Of a stretch of DNA of 8,523 bases, positions 1 through 6,138 are shown one piece after another. The position numbers were made by a program, and so were the translations under genes. The notes below the pieces were generated by a model that worked only from the letters and a program-made list of their open reading frames with translations, was not told the DNA's origin and did not search any database. Position 1 is the stretch's first letter. Each line of letters opens with the position of its first letter. The stretch is taken from contig RHFA01000028.1 in the NCBI GenBank assembly GCA_003724275.1, forward strand, positions 1-8,523. The letters run 5' to 3'. Source of the DNA: Thaumarchaeota archaeon S13. GTDB lineage: Archaea; Thermoproteota; Nitrososphaeria; Nitrososphaerales; Nitrosopumilaceae.

Positions 1-1158
1 CTAGACTATGACGCCATATATGCTGCGGTGTACGAGTCTAACGCCCAGGTGCGCTACTGGCTCTGTGATATATATGACCTGCATGGCCTGCCGCAAAACC
101 TGCAACTGCATGACGCGCACCACATGTCGGCCCTGTACTCGCCGGCTCTGAGATCATTGCGCCTCTTGCTCTCTGTACGCCACTTGGTTCTCGAGCTATG
201 GAACTTTCAGGCAATCTACAGCCACTACACCAAAATAAAAAAAGACCTGGCCGTCGAAAAAACTGCTGGCCTGGACCTGATAATCAAGAATCACAAGATT
301 GCGGGCTCTTTAAAGCTCCTTCGAGACAAGCTGGCACACCAGGGAATAACCCTTGGAGACTTTGCAGGCGAGATAGACGCGCATGGACTGGACTCTTTTG
401 TGCACTACGCGCGAGCAGTCTTGATGTTTGAAGATGCCGCATACCGGACAGTCTCACACAGGCGCCACAAGCCAAAAAATGCAGACTTGAACCCAGCAAA
501 GCTCACATTCGAGATGCCCGAAAGCCTGGACAGGGACGCCTTTGCCAAAAGGTACTCTGGGATAGATTTCGAGCTTGACCCGGAGATCCATGGCCGCGAA
601 TACGCCCTGATGGGAGATCTGCGCATGTCACTCCTAATGCTCTATACGGGATTTGTAGAGGCGGCCAAAAGCACCGGCGACAACACCCTGGACAGCTACC
701 TTCAGTTCACCAGCCATGCGCACAACTCCAAGTACATGATCCTCGACATAGACAACTTTATCAAAAAATTCAAGAAGCTGGGTCTCCAGGAGGCCGTGAC
801 GCCGGACTTTCTATCCCGCGCTGACCTGTACGATTCCCTCCGCCATGACTATGCCCACGCCAAAATCACAAAAACACACACAATCGAATCCCTGCTTGCC
901 GGGCACCAGGATCTCTTGAGCCACATGCTGCTTGACATACTAGAGATAGACGCCCTTGCCTCTAGGCTGCTGGAGAGGTTTGAGGCCCCGCCGATAAAAG
1001 AGATCTCCTTCATGAGCAGCGAGCAGATCGCTAAAATCGACGAGGCCATGAAGGCCATTCAACTAGAGATCCTTGGGCGCAGCTACACAGACCCGCGCGA
1101 GGAGGAAAAGAGGCTTGAGGCGCGCGCCGCCGCAAAAAGGCGCCTGGGTCTCCGGTGA
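1..1158 (+). CDS. Partial hypothetical helical protein with two R-x4-H (HEPN-like) motifs; 5' end outside window
   Basis: The frame is open from base 1 to a TGA at 1156-1158 (385 codons visible), so the gene probably begins upstream. A GTG at 28 could serve as a start, but nothing supports it. I do not recognise the family. The protein is rich in charged and leucine residues, predicted mainly helical, with no signal peptide or clear membrane segment in the visible part. Two similar motifs stand out: RDKLAH (visible codons 108-113, bases 322-339) and RHDYAH (codons 281-286, bases 841-858). Each follows a helical stretch and fits the R-[N/D/H]-xxx-H active-site pattern of HEPN ribonucleases, which occur in toxins, Cas13 and abortive-infection proteins. 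Two copies in one chain would fit a tandem HEPN arrangement. The motif is short, so chance or a non-catalytic HEPN fold is possible. The C-terminus is basic and Arg/Lys/Ala-rich. The gene lies just upstream of the ATPase-nuclease modules, on the same strand, but 128 bp and a separate promoter lie between. Confidence 0.6.
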   Translation, partial: LDYDAIYAAVYESNAQVRYWLCDIYDLHGLPQNLQLHDAHHMSALYSPALRSLRLLLSVRHLVLELWNFQAIYSHYTKIKKDLAVEKTAGLDLIIKNHKIAGSLKLLRDKLAHQGITLGDFAGEIDAHGLDSFVHYARAVLMFEDAAYRTVSHRRHKPKNADLNPAKLTFEMPESLDRDAFAKRYSGIDFELDPEIHGREYALMGDLRMSLLMLYTGFVEAAKSTGDNTLDSYLQFTSHAHNSKYMILDIDNFIKKFKKLGLQEAVTPDFLSRADLYDSLRHDYAHAKITKTHTIESLLAGHQDLLSHMLLDILEIDALASRLLERFEAPPIKEISFMSSEQIAKIDEAMKAIQLEILGRSYTDPREEEKRLEARAAAKRRLGLR

Positions 1159-1209
1159 CTGCCATGCCCGCCCCATGCCGGCCATGGCAACCCGGCGCGC
1201 CAAAAGAGC

Positions 1210-1245
1210 CGGCGCGGATCGGCATGGCTCGCACGGCGCGGATCG
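1210..1245. repeat. Short direct repeat in the GC-rich intergenic spacer before module 1
   Basis: The 12-mer CGGCGCGGATCG occurs at 1210-1221 and again at 1234-1245, 24 nt start to start, 35-45 nt ahead of the TATA-like box of the first ATPase gene. The flanks GCCGGCG (1208-1214) and CGCCGGC (1244-1250) are complementary, so a hairpin is also possible. It could be an operator for the module 1 promoter. In such GC-rich DNA it may equally be chance. No comparable repeat precedes module 2. Confidence 0.3.
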
Positions 1246-1255
1246 CCGGCCTAAT

Positions 1256-1264
1256 TTAATAAGG
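1256..1264 (+). promoter_or_regulatory. TATA-like promoter box of module 1 (TTAATAAGG)
   Basis: An AT-rich island in a GC-rich spacer contains TTTAATAAGG. The 9-mer TTAATAAGG starts exactly 31 nt before the ATG at 1287. The same 9-mer sits exactly 31 nt before the proposed ATG of the paralogous ATPase gene at 3453. This spacing fits archaeal TATA boxes driving leaderless or nearly leaderless transcripts. Confidence 0.6.
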
Positions 1265-1286
1265 GCGGAAGGGCAGCCCGAGGCAC

Positions 1287-2774
1287 ATGACCCATGGCGG
1301 AAACCGCGCGCGGGTGGCGGCCGACGCCCCGCTCGAGATAGGCGTGTCAAACTTTGGCCCAATCTCGAAGGGGACGTTCAGGATAGCGCCCATGACCATA
1401 CTTGTTGGCCCAAACAACTCGGGCAAGACGTACGCGGCTCTCCTTGCGCACTCGGTGCTCTCATGCCTCTCTGCAGGCGCAAGCCCCTGGAGCCTTGCGT
1501 CCCTGGTCAGCGAACAGCACAAAGTGCCCGGGTTTAGGCGCCTCGTGTCGGGCATGGAATCCCTGGCGGCCTCGGCCGGCTCTGGCCGCGTGCGGATCCC
1601 GCCCCGACTATCGGGTCCGGTGTATGATCTGGTGGGCGCCTTTTTTGCTCGCGAGCTGGCATCCACGATCGAGGGCAACTTTGGGATTGGCCTTGCCGGC
1701 CTGGTTCGGACGGGAGCCCGGTCGTCAAAAATCCGCATATCTGGCAGCGTTGCCGCCAGCATCACCCTGCGCAAGGGCAGCCCGCCCACCGCAGTGCTCG
1801 ATCCCACCGCAACGCAATATGCCCTTGCGGCTCGCGCAGGCCAGATCGCAGTCTATGAGCACAAACCCGGCAACGGCATCCGGGACAGCAGATACCACGA
1901 CTCTTCAGTAAACGATCGCGTCGACCTTGTGCTTGACAAACTGGGCATGGCAGAAAACCTTGGACTGCGCGCAGTATTGACACTCTTTATGACAATTGGC
2001 CAGCCGTATTTTTCTCGCCCCACAAGATCCTATTACCTGCCTGCTGGACGCTCGGGGATACTGTCAACCTATGACATGCTGCTCTCGAACATTGTCAACA
2101 GCACAAAATACGGCGAACGCGACAGAGACGCGAGGATTACGGGAACAATGTCGGACTTTGTGACATTCTTCCACAACGTTCCTGCGCAAAGGCCGCCTGT
2201 CCCTAAAAACGGCAAGACCGCGGTCGGGGAGATGTTTGGCGGGCGCCTAGTCCTGTCAAAGCCGCGCTTTGCCCCAACCCGGATAACGTACAAACTCAAC
2301 GGCACGGAAATCCCGATCAGGCGCGCGTCATCAGGAATCGCCGAAACCGCACCGTTTCAGCTCTTCCAGTCGGGGTCTTCCCGCGCTGACGTGCTGGTGT
2401 TTGAGGAGCCAGAAGCCCACCTTCACCCGGAAAGCCAGACAAAGCTGGCAAAGCACATAATGCGTCTTGTCAACGACGGCACGCATGCCATACTGGTCAC
2501 GCACAGCGTGCATTTTCTCGAGCAGATGAGCCTGTTTTTGAAAATGAGCAGGCTCACGCCCGGGCAGCGAAAACAAATGAAATACGCGCCAGGTGACTTT
2601 CTCGACAACGACGACGTGTCTACGTACGCGTTCAAGGCAGATCCAAAGGGGGGATACGAGATACGTGAAATAGAGCACTCTGTGGCAGACGGCATCTCGC
2701 AGGACGAGTTTATCCACACCATCGAGTGCATGTACGAGGAAGACCTGGAAGTCGAACAGAAAGTCGAATTGTAA
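1287..2774 (+). CDS. ABC/OLD-type AAA ATPase (AAA15-like), ATPase subunit of module 1
   Basis: A 495-aa cytoplasmic P-loop ATPase of the ABC/SMC-like clade found in OLD nucleases and in defence ATPases such as AriA (PARIS) and PtuA (Septu). Order of motifs: an N-terminal strand with SNFGPI at 21-26; Walker A GPNNSGKT at 41-48 (Lys47); a helical insertion of about 200 residues; YYLPAGRSG at 249-257; signature-like ASSGIAET at 347-354; Walker B LVFEEPEAHLHP at 370-381 (Glu373, Glu374); and the H-switch VTHS at 404-407 (His406). A C-terminal GISQDEF segment (469-475) is shared with the second copy. No Toprim domain is visible, so it is not a full OLD nuclease. The ATG at 1287 is preferred because it gives the same distance to Walker A as in the paralogue and lies 31 nt from the TATA box. 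The stop overlaps the next gene's start (TAATG at 2772-2776), so the two products are probably co-translated partners. Composition is intermediate and patchy. The role as DNA- or phage-sensing ATPase is inferred. Confidence 0.85.
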   Translation: MTHGGNRARVAADAPLEIGVSNFGPISKGTFRIAPMTILVGPNNSGKTYAALLAHSVLSCLSAGASPWSLASLVSEQHKVPGFRRLVSGMESLAASAGSGRVRIPPRLSGPVYDLVGAFFARELASTIEGNFGIGLAGLVRTGARSSKIRISGSVAASITLRKGSPPTAVLDPTATQYALAARAGQIAVYEHKPGNGIRDSRYHDSSVNDRVDLVLDKLGMAENLGLRAVLTLFMTIGQPYFSRPTRSYYLPAGRSGILSTYDMLLSNIVNSTKYGERDRDARITGTMSDFVTFFHNVPAQRPPVPKNGKTAVGEMFGGRLVLSKPRFAPTRITYKLNGTEIPIRRASSGIAETAPFQLFQSGSSRADVLVFEEPEAHLHPESQTKLAKHIMRLVNDGTHAILVTHSVHFLEQMSLFLKMSRLTPGQRKQMKYAPGDFLDNDDVSTYAFKADPKGGYEIREIEHSVADGISQDEFIHTIECMYEEDLEVEQKVEL

Positions 2775-3247
2775 TGACTCTTGCCCTAATTGCGAGGCAT
2801 TGGAAGAAATACGTGACTCAGCGCTGTAGGTCTGCCGGCCGTTCCAACACCTGCGTGTTCTGTTCCAGCCCAAAATCTGTCATTCTTGATTGTGACAAGA
2901 TTCATGCGGACAATATGTACCTGGGAATGACTAGTGATTGCCTAGTGTTCGAGGAAGACGGAATTTTGCAGGCGGCCGTTGTGGATCTCAAAGGCAGGGG
3001 GTACAGGCTTGAGCACGCCCTTGCGCAGCTCAGGGCGGGTGAGGCTCTCGTGGCAAAAATTATGTCGGAGCTTGGCATCAAAAACTACAAAATTTACTTG
3101 ATCATCGTGGCTCCCAGGCATCCTGCGTCAAAGATATTGCTTAGGCACATCAAAAGGACATCCCTGGCTTCCAAGCGCAGCAGGATTATAACGGCACGCT
3201 GCGGCGACACGTTCTCCGACGCCAGAAGGCCCCGCCTCTCGCGCTAG
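2774..3247 (+). CDS. Small PD-(D/E)XK-like putative nuclease, effector candidate of module 1
   Basis: A 157-aa protein whose ATG at 2774 overlaps the ATPase stop by one base. This start is chosen because it aligns residue for residue with the paralogue (HW at 9-10 in both). Key residues in order: an LDCDK strand at 38-42; Asp55; VVDLKG with Asp71 and Lys73; and Gln85 in an ALAQL helix. The pattern D-x15-D-x-K-x11-Q matches the PD-(D/E)XK nuclease core with its trailing helix glutamine (as in RecB/Cas4-type nucleases). Here the middle acid is Asp, whereas the second copy has Glu. Cysteines at 18, 27, 30 and 40, with C27-x2-C30, could bind a metal, but Cys30 is not conserved in the second copy. 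The C-terminal half is basic and ends in an 18-residue tail (TARCGDTF...) encoded by the 67-bp repeat. The family is not recognised by name. Nuclease function is inferred from the motif and from pairing with the ATPase. Confidence 0.7.
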   Translation: MTLALIARHWKKYVTQRCRSAGRSNTCVFCSSPKSVILDCDKIHADNMYLGMTSDCLVFEEDGILQAAVVDLKGRGYRLEHALAQLRAGEALVAKIMSELGIKNYKIYLIIVAPRHPASKILLRHIKRTSLASKRSRIITARCGDTFSDARRPRLSR

Positions 3248-3255
3248 CCTAGGCG
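3189..3255 (+). repeat. 67-bp direct repeat, copy 1 (3' end of first small-protein gene)
   Basis: Matches 5376-5442 with 4 differences in 67 bp. The first 43 bases (3189-3231) are exact, and all four differences (3232, 3236, 3244, 3250) are C/T transitions. The repeat encodes the C-terminal 18 residues and stop codon, and continues 8 bp beyond the stop. Upstream of it the two genes are diverged at DNA level, so the repeat has an abrupt left edge. This is typical of a recombination junction, gene conversion tract or integration site. Confidence 0.9.
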
Positions 3256-3327
3256 CGCGCGACCACGGTCGTCACAGACGAAAGACCGGCGAGGAGTACA
3301 CCGTGTCCTGGCTGGCTTCCTTCGAGA

Positions 3328-3374
3328 GCCCCGGGGAGGGGAAGTCTTGAGGCTCCTCGGGCCCGGGGCGGCTC
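3328..3374. other. GC-rich hairpin in the spacer between the two modules
   Basis: GCCCCGGG (3328-3335) pairs with CCCGGGGC (3362-3369). Stacked inside is GAGG (3336-3339) with CCTC (3355-3358), closing a loop of about 15 nt, with a 3-nt GGG bulge on the 3' arm. GAG (3324-3326) and CTC (3372-3374) can extend the stem. It lies in the spacer after the first small gene and before the second promoter. I see no convincing gene in this spacer. The hairpin may be a transcript-end structure or a small RNA. It lacks the T-run usual for archaeal termination. Confidence 0.4.
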
Positions 3375-3421
3375 CGGACATGGTTTCGGGACAGCACGAG
3401 CCTCCAAAATTAGCATGTGAC

Positions 3422-3430
3422 TTAATAAGG
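3422..3430 (+). promoter_or_regulatory. TATA-like promoter box of module 2 (TTAATAAGG)
   Basis: Identical 9-mer to the module 1 box, again exactly 31 nt ahead of the ATG (3453). The shared box and spacing suggest that each module is transcribed from its own copied promoter, and they decide the start of the downstream gene. Confidence 0.6.
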
Positions 3431-3452
3431 ACTACTTGTCTTGTCCCGCTGC

Positions 3453-4949
3453 ATGTTCAGAGGTAGGGCATTGCCCCGTCTGGAGCCTGACGCACGTATA
3501 GATGTGTCTATTTCCAATTTTGGGCCAATCTCGGAAGGAAAATTTACCATAAAACCACTTACAATCTTTGTGGGCCCAAACAATTCTGGCAAGACATACG
3601 CGGCAACGCTTGCCCACTCGTTGCTGTCGTCCTACGGGCGCAGATCTACCCCGTGGGATCTTGCCCATGCAATCCATACCCATCTTAGTTCTAAACCCTT
3701 TCAGAAAATTATCTCCGTAATGGAAAAACTTGCACTCTCTTCTAACAATGCTAAACCTGTACCAATCCCATCTAAATGCTCAAGCTTGGCTCGGGATATT
3801 TTACTTGGCAACACCCTGAAACATAGAATTATTGAAAAAATTCAAAGCAACTTCGGAACTGATCCAAAAAACTTGATTCGTTTCAACACCAAATCATCTT
3901 GTATAAACATGCTATATAACTCCACTATGCGTGCTACATTGCATAAAGATAAAGATCCTACAGTGAAACTACAAAAATTGACAAAGCCGTATGTGCTTAG
4001 AAATTACGACGGTGAAATACAAATTTATGAAGGCGGCCAAGACAAGCATTCAGATTCTAATCCGTTCCATAGCTTGCCTCACTCATATGCAACCACCGCA
4101 CTGGAAATTCTTGGTTACACCAAAAATCTTGGGCTAGAGGCCTTTTTGACACTTGCGTTGACAATCGAACAGCATTATATAGATCATCAGCCTCACTCAT
4201 ACTATCTCCCCGCAGCCCGTGCTGGCATATTGTCTGCATATGACACAATTGTATCTAGTGTAATGCAAAATGCCCAATATGCGGGAACTCGACCATTTAA
4301 AATTCAACAGCTTTCGGGCGTTACATCAGACTTTATCACGCATCTGATTGATGTAAACGCTCGCCTGTCTGCCAGATCTAATCGCAACAACGCTATGATT
4401 AAAGACATGTTTGGCGGCTCTATAGTAATGTCAAAACCAAAAGCCGGCCTTCCAAAATTAATATACAGAACTTCTGGAACGGACATTCCAATGAATAGAT
4501 CCTCCTCTGGAATAACTGAAACCGCCCCATTGCAAATTCTTCAAAATCATGTACCTAGATATGACATACTTGTCCTTGAAGAGCCAGAGGCTCACCTTCA
4601 CCCTGAAAACCAGACCAAGCTTGCTAGGCACATAGTTAGATTTGTTAAAAAAGGAACCCGCGTGATGATTATCACCCACGGCGTGTTCTTTCTTGAGCAG
4701 CTTAGCATGTTTGTCAGAATGAGTAAAATTTCTTCTGCTGAAAGAAACAAATTGGGATATGACGATGATGATTTTATAAACGATAGTGATATAGCTCCAT
4801 ACATGTTTAAGCCAAACACCAAAGGGGGCTATTCTATTCTTGAACTAAACCATTCTGCTGACGAGGGCATATGGCAGGATGAATTCATTAATGTGTCTGA
4901 GTCGATGTACGCAAAAGACGTGAAAATTGACCAATTTATTGACCCATGA
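3453..4949 (+). CDS. ABC/OLD-type AAA ATPase (AAA15-like), ATPase subunit of module 2
   Basis: A 498-aa paralogue of the first ATPase with the same motif order: SNFGPI 21-26; Walker A GPNNSGKT 41-48 (Lys47); YYLPAARAG 250-258; SSSGITET 350-357; Walker B LVLEEPEAHLHP 373-384 (Glu376, Glu377); H-switch ITHG with His409; and a C-terminal GIWQDEF segment (472-478). Residues 21-50 match the first copy at 24 of 30 positions, while the middle region (about 60-240) is much more diverged. An upstream in-frame TTG at 3441 would add four residues, but ATG 3453 fits the TATA spacing and gives an N-terminus the same length as in the paralogue. The gene is AT-rich (two sampled 60-base lines gave about 37% and 43% GC, against about 78% in a sampled rib line), with lysine AAA and AT-ending codons, a sign of different ancestry or recent transfer. 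The stop overlaps the next start (ATGA, 4946-4949). It is intact, with all ATPase motifs kept. The defence role is inferred. Confidence 0.85.
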   Translation: MFRGRALPRLEPDARIDVSISNFGPISEGKFTIKPLTIFVGPNNSGKTYAATLAHSLLSSYGRRSTPWDLAHAIHTHLSSKPFQKIISVMEKLALSSNNAKPVPIPSKCSSLARDILLGNTLKHRIIEKIQSNFGTDPKNLIRFNTKSSCINMLYNSTMRATLHKDKDPTVKLQKLTKPYVLRNYDGEIQIYEGGQDKHSDSNPFHSLPHSYATTALEILGYTKNLGLEAFLTLALTIEQHYIDHQPHSYYLPAARAGILSAYDTIVSSVMQNAQYAGTRPFKIQQLSGVTSDFITHLIDVNARLSARSNRNNAMIKDMFGGSIVMSKPKAGLPKLIYRTSGTDIPMNRSSSGITETAPLQILQNHVPRYDILVLEEPEAHLHPENQTKLARHIVRFVKKGTRVMIITHGVFFLEQLSMFVRMSKISSAERNKLGYDDDDFINDSDIAPYMFKPNTKGGYSILELNHSADEGIWQDEFINVSESMYAKDVKIDQFIDP

Positions 4950-5434
4950 TGATTATCCAACTTTCTAGCCATTGGCAGCAGTTTGCACTCAAAGACAGCA
5001 ACGTTTGTGCATCAAAAAGCTGTAAATTCTACACAAGCAAAAATTCTTTGATAATAGACTGCGATAAAATAAAAATGACTAAAAATGTGCATGGGCCAAT
5101 AAACGACTATATTGCATTTGAAAAAGACGATCTATTTTATGTCGGAATAGTTGAATTCAAAGGAAAGCGCCCAGACTATAACCGTGCCCTGTCTCAATTA
5201 TGCTCTGGGAAACATATCGCAGAAAAAATCATAAAAGATTCTGCCATAAAAGAAAAACCCAAAATGTACATGATCACAGTCGCAAAAAGCAACCCGGCGT
5301 CGGGAGCCATACTAAAGCACAAGAAGAGACCAAAGCGAGCGAAAAGAAAGAGGCCAAAGGCTGATGTTCCTCTAGTAACGGCACGCTGCGGCGACACGTT
5401 CTCCGACGCCAGAAGGCCTCGCTTCTCGCGTTAG
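4946..5434 (+). CDS. Small PD-(D/E)XK-like putative nuclease, effector candidate of module 2
   Basis: A 162-aa paralogue of the first small protein, starting within an ATGA overlap with the ATPase stop. A second ATG follows at 4949, but the first one keeps HW at residues 9-10 as in the paralogue. Core residues: IDCDK strand 37-41; Asp54; IVEFKG with Glu70 and Lys72; Gln84 in ALSQL. This is the classical D-x15-E-x-K-x11-Q form of the PD-(D/E)XK signature. Cysteines 26, 39 and 148 align with 27, 40 and 143 of the first copy. A very basic Lys/Arg stretch at 124-138 suggests nucleic-acid contact. The body is AT-rich, then switches abruptly at 5376 to GC-rich sequence that is nearly identical to the end of the first copy, giving the same C-terminal tail except Phe160 for Leu155. 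The gene appears intact. Function is inferred, and the family is not recognised by name. Confidence 0.7.
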   Translation: MMIIQLSSHWQQFALKDSNVCASKSCKFYTSKNSLIIDCDKIKMTKNVHGPINDYIAFEKDDLFYVGIVEFKGKRPDYNRALSQLCSGKHIAEKIIKDSAIKEKPKMYMITVAKSNPASGAILKHKKRPKRAKRKRPKADVPLVTARCGDTFSDARRPRFSR

Positions 5435-5442
5435 CCCAGGCG
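5376..5442 (+). repeat. 67-bp direct repeat, copy 2 (3' end of second small-protein gene)
   Basis: Second copy of the repeat at 3189-3255, offset by 2187 bp. It forms the right boundary of the AT-rich module 2, and directly beyond it lies the riboflavin promoter region. The segment between the copies therefore looks like a unit of one complete module bounded by direct repeats. The two spacers after the repeats differ. Confidence 0.9.
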
Positions 5443-5477
5443 GGAGCGCGCCGTCCCGCGCCTCCGCCCCCAAATGG

Positions 5478-5484
5478 TTTTATA
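5478..5484 (+). promoter_or_regulatory. TATA box of the riboflavin cluster (TTTTATA)
   Basis: A clear TTTTATA in otherwise GC-rich sequence, 32 nt ahead of the riboflavin synthase ATG (5510), which is leaderless spacing. It lies inside an upward in-frame extension of the gene (ATG at 5474), which argues against that longer start. No FMN riboswitch-like structure fits in the short spacer. Confidence 0.65.
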
Positions 5485-5509
5485 CGCGCCCCCCGCCACT
5501 CGGCCCGCA

Positions 5510-6112
5510 ATGTTTACGGGCATAGTGGAGGGCACGGCCAGGGTGGCCTCGGTCTCCGCCGGCGCGGGAGACGGCAGGGCCCTGCGCCTCACAGTCGAGC
5601 TCGGCCGCCGCGCCGCCGGCCTCAGGGCCGGCCAGAGCGTCGCCCTTGACGGCGTCTGCCTCACGGTGACGCGCCGCCTGGCCGGCGGGCGATGCGCCTT
5701 TGACGTCATCGGCCAGACGGCGCGCCTCACGTCGCTGGGCCGCGTGGCGCGCGGGGACAGGCTAAACGTCGAGCGCAGCATGAGGGCCGGCGCGCGCGTC
5801 GAGGGGCACTTTGTCCTGGGCCACGTCGACGGCCAGGGAACAGTCGCCTCTGCGGTGCGGCGCGGCGACGAGACGGTCCTCTCTATCGACGTGCCGGCCC
5901 GACTCGCGCGCGAGCTGCCGGTCCGCGGCTCGGTCGCCATAAACGGCGCCAGCATGACCGTCGCGGCGCGCCGCGGCAGGCGCATACGCGTGCACGCCAT
6001 CCCGCACACGCTGGGCCTCACAAACCTCGGCTCGCTCGCCGCCGGCGACGCCGTCAACGTCGAGACTGACGTCCTCGCAAAGTACGCGCTTGCGCGCAGC
6101 CTACCGAAATAG
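5510..6112 (+). CDS. ribC: Riboflavin synthase, alpha-chain (bacterial) type
   Basis: Catalyses the final step, dismutation of two 6,7-dimethyl-8-ribityllumazine to riboflavin and the pyrimidinedione. It is 200 aa, normal for the family, with two lumazine-binding barrels. It begins with the canonical MFTGIVEG, which fixes the start at 5510 rather than at 5474. Barrel 1 carries SVALDGVCLTV (43-53, with the conserved Cys50). The linker carries GHFVLGHVDG (99-108). Barrel 2 carries SVAINGASMTV (141-151) and IPHTLGLTNLG (164-174), and the C-terminal helix starts near ETDVLAKY. This is the bacterial/eukaryotic type, not the unrelated lumazine-synthase-like enzyme of methanogens. It is the first gene of the cluster, 58 bp before ribB. 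The gene is also called ribE in other nomenclatures. Confidence 0.95.
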   Translation: MFTGIVEGTARVASVSAGAGDGRALRLTVELGRRAAGLRAGQSVALDGVCLTVTRRLAGGRCAFDVIGQTARLTSLGRVARGDRLNVERSMRAGARVEGHFVLGHVDGQGTVASAVRRGDETVLSIDVPARLARELPVRGSVAINGASMTVAARRGRRIRVHAIPHTLGLTNLGSLAAGDAVNVETDVLAKYALARSLPK

Positions 6113-6138
6113 TGGTAATAACCGAGATCCTGGTAAGC

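Noticed and set aside
1100..1180. Possible third copy of the repeat at the end of the upstream gene (basic tail followed by a stop)
   Set aside because: Only a loose Arg-rich similarity; no extended nucleotide match to the 67-bp repeat.
1073..1537. 154-aa plus-strand frame spanning the spacer before module 1
   Set aside because: Overlaps the end of the upstream gene and the start of the ATPase in another frame; Arg-rich composition typical of a spurious GC-rich frame.
1256..1807. 183-aa minus-strand frame overlapping the start of the first ATPase
   Set aside because: Antisense shadow with no recognisable motif; the plus-strand frame carries Walker A and matches its paralogue.
2331..2873. 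180-aa minus-strand frame opposite the ATPase Walker B region
   Set aside because: Shadow of conserved ATPase coding; the amino-acid sequence shows no family features.
3441..3452. TTG start giving a 502-aa second ATPase
   Set aside because: ATG 3453 matches the paralogue's N-terminal length exactly and the 31-nt promoter spacing.
1256..5434. Calling the modules PARIS, Septu, Gabija or an OLD-family nuclease
   Set aside because: The ATPases resemble those families, but no Toprim, DUF4435, HNH or UvrD partner is visible; the small proteins have a different, PD-(D/E)XK-like signature.
3189..5442. CRISPR array or tRNA attachment site
   Set aside because: Only two repeat copies 2.2 kb apart, lying in coding sequence; no regular spacers, and no tRNA cloverleaf seen anywhere in the window.
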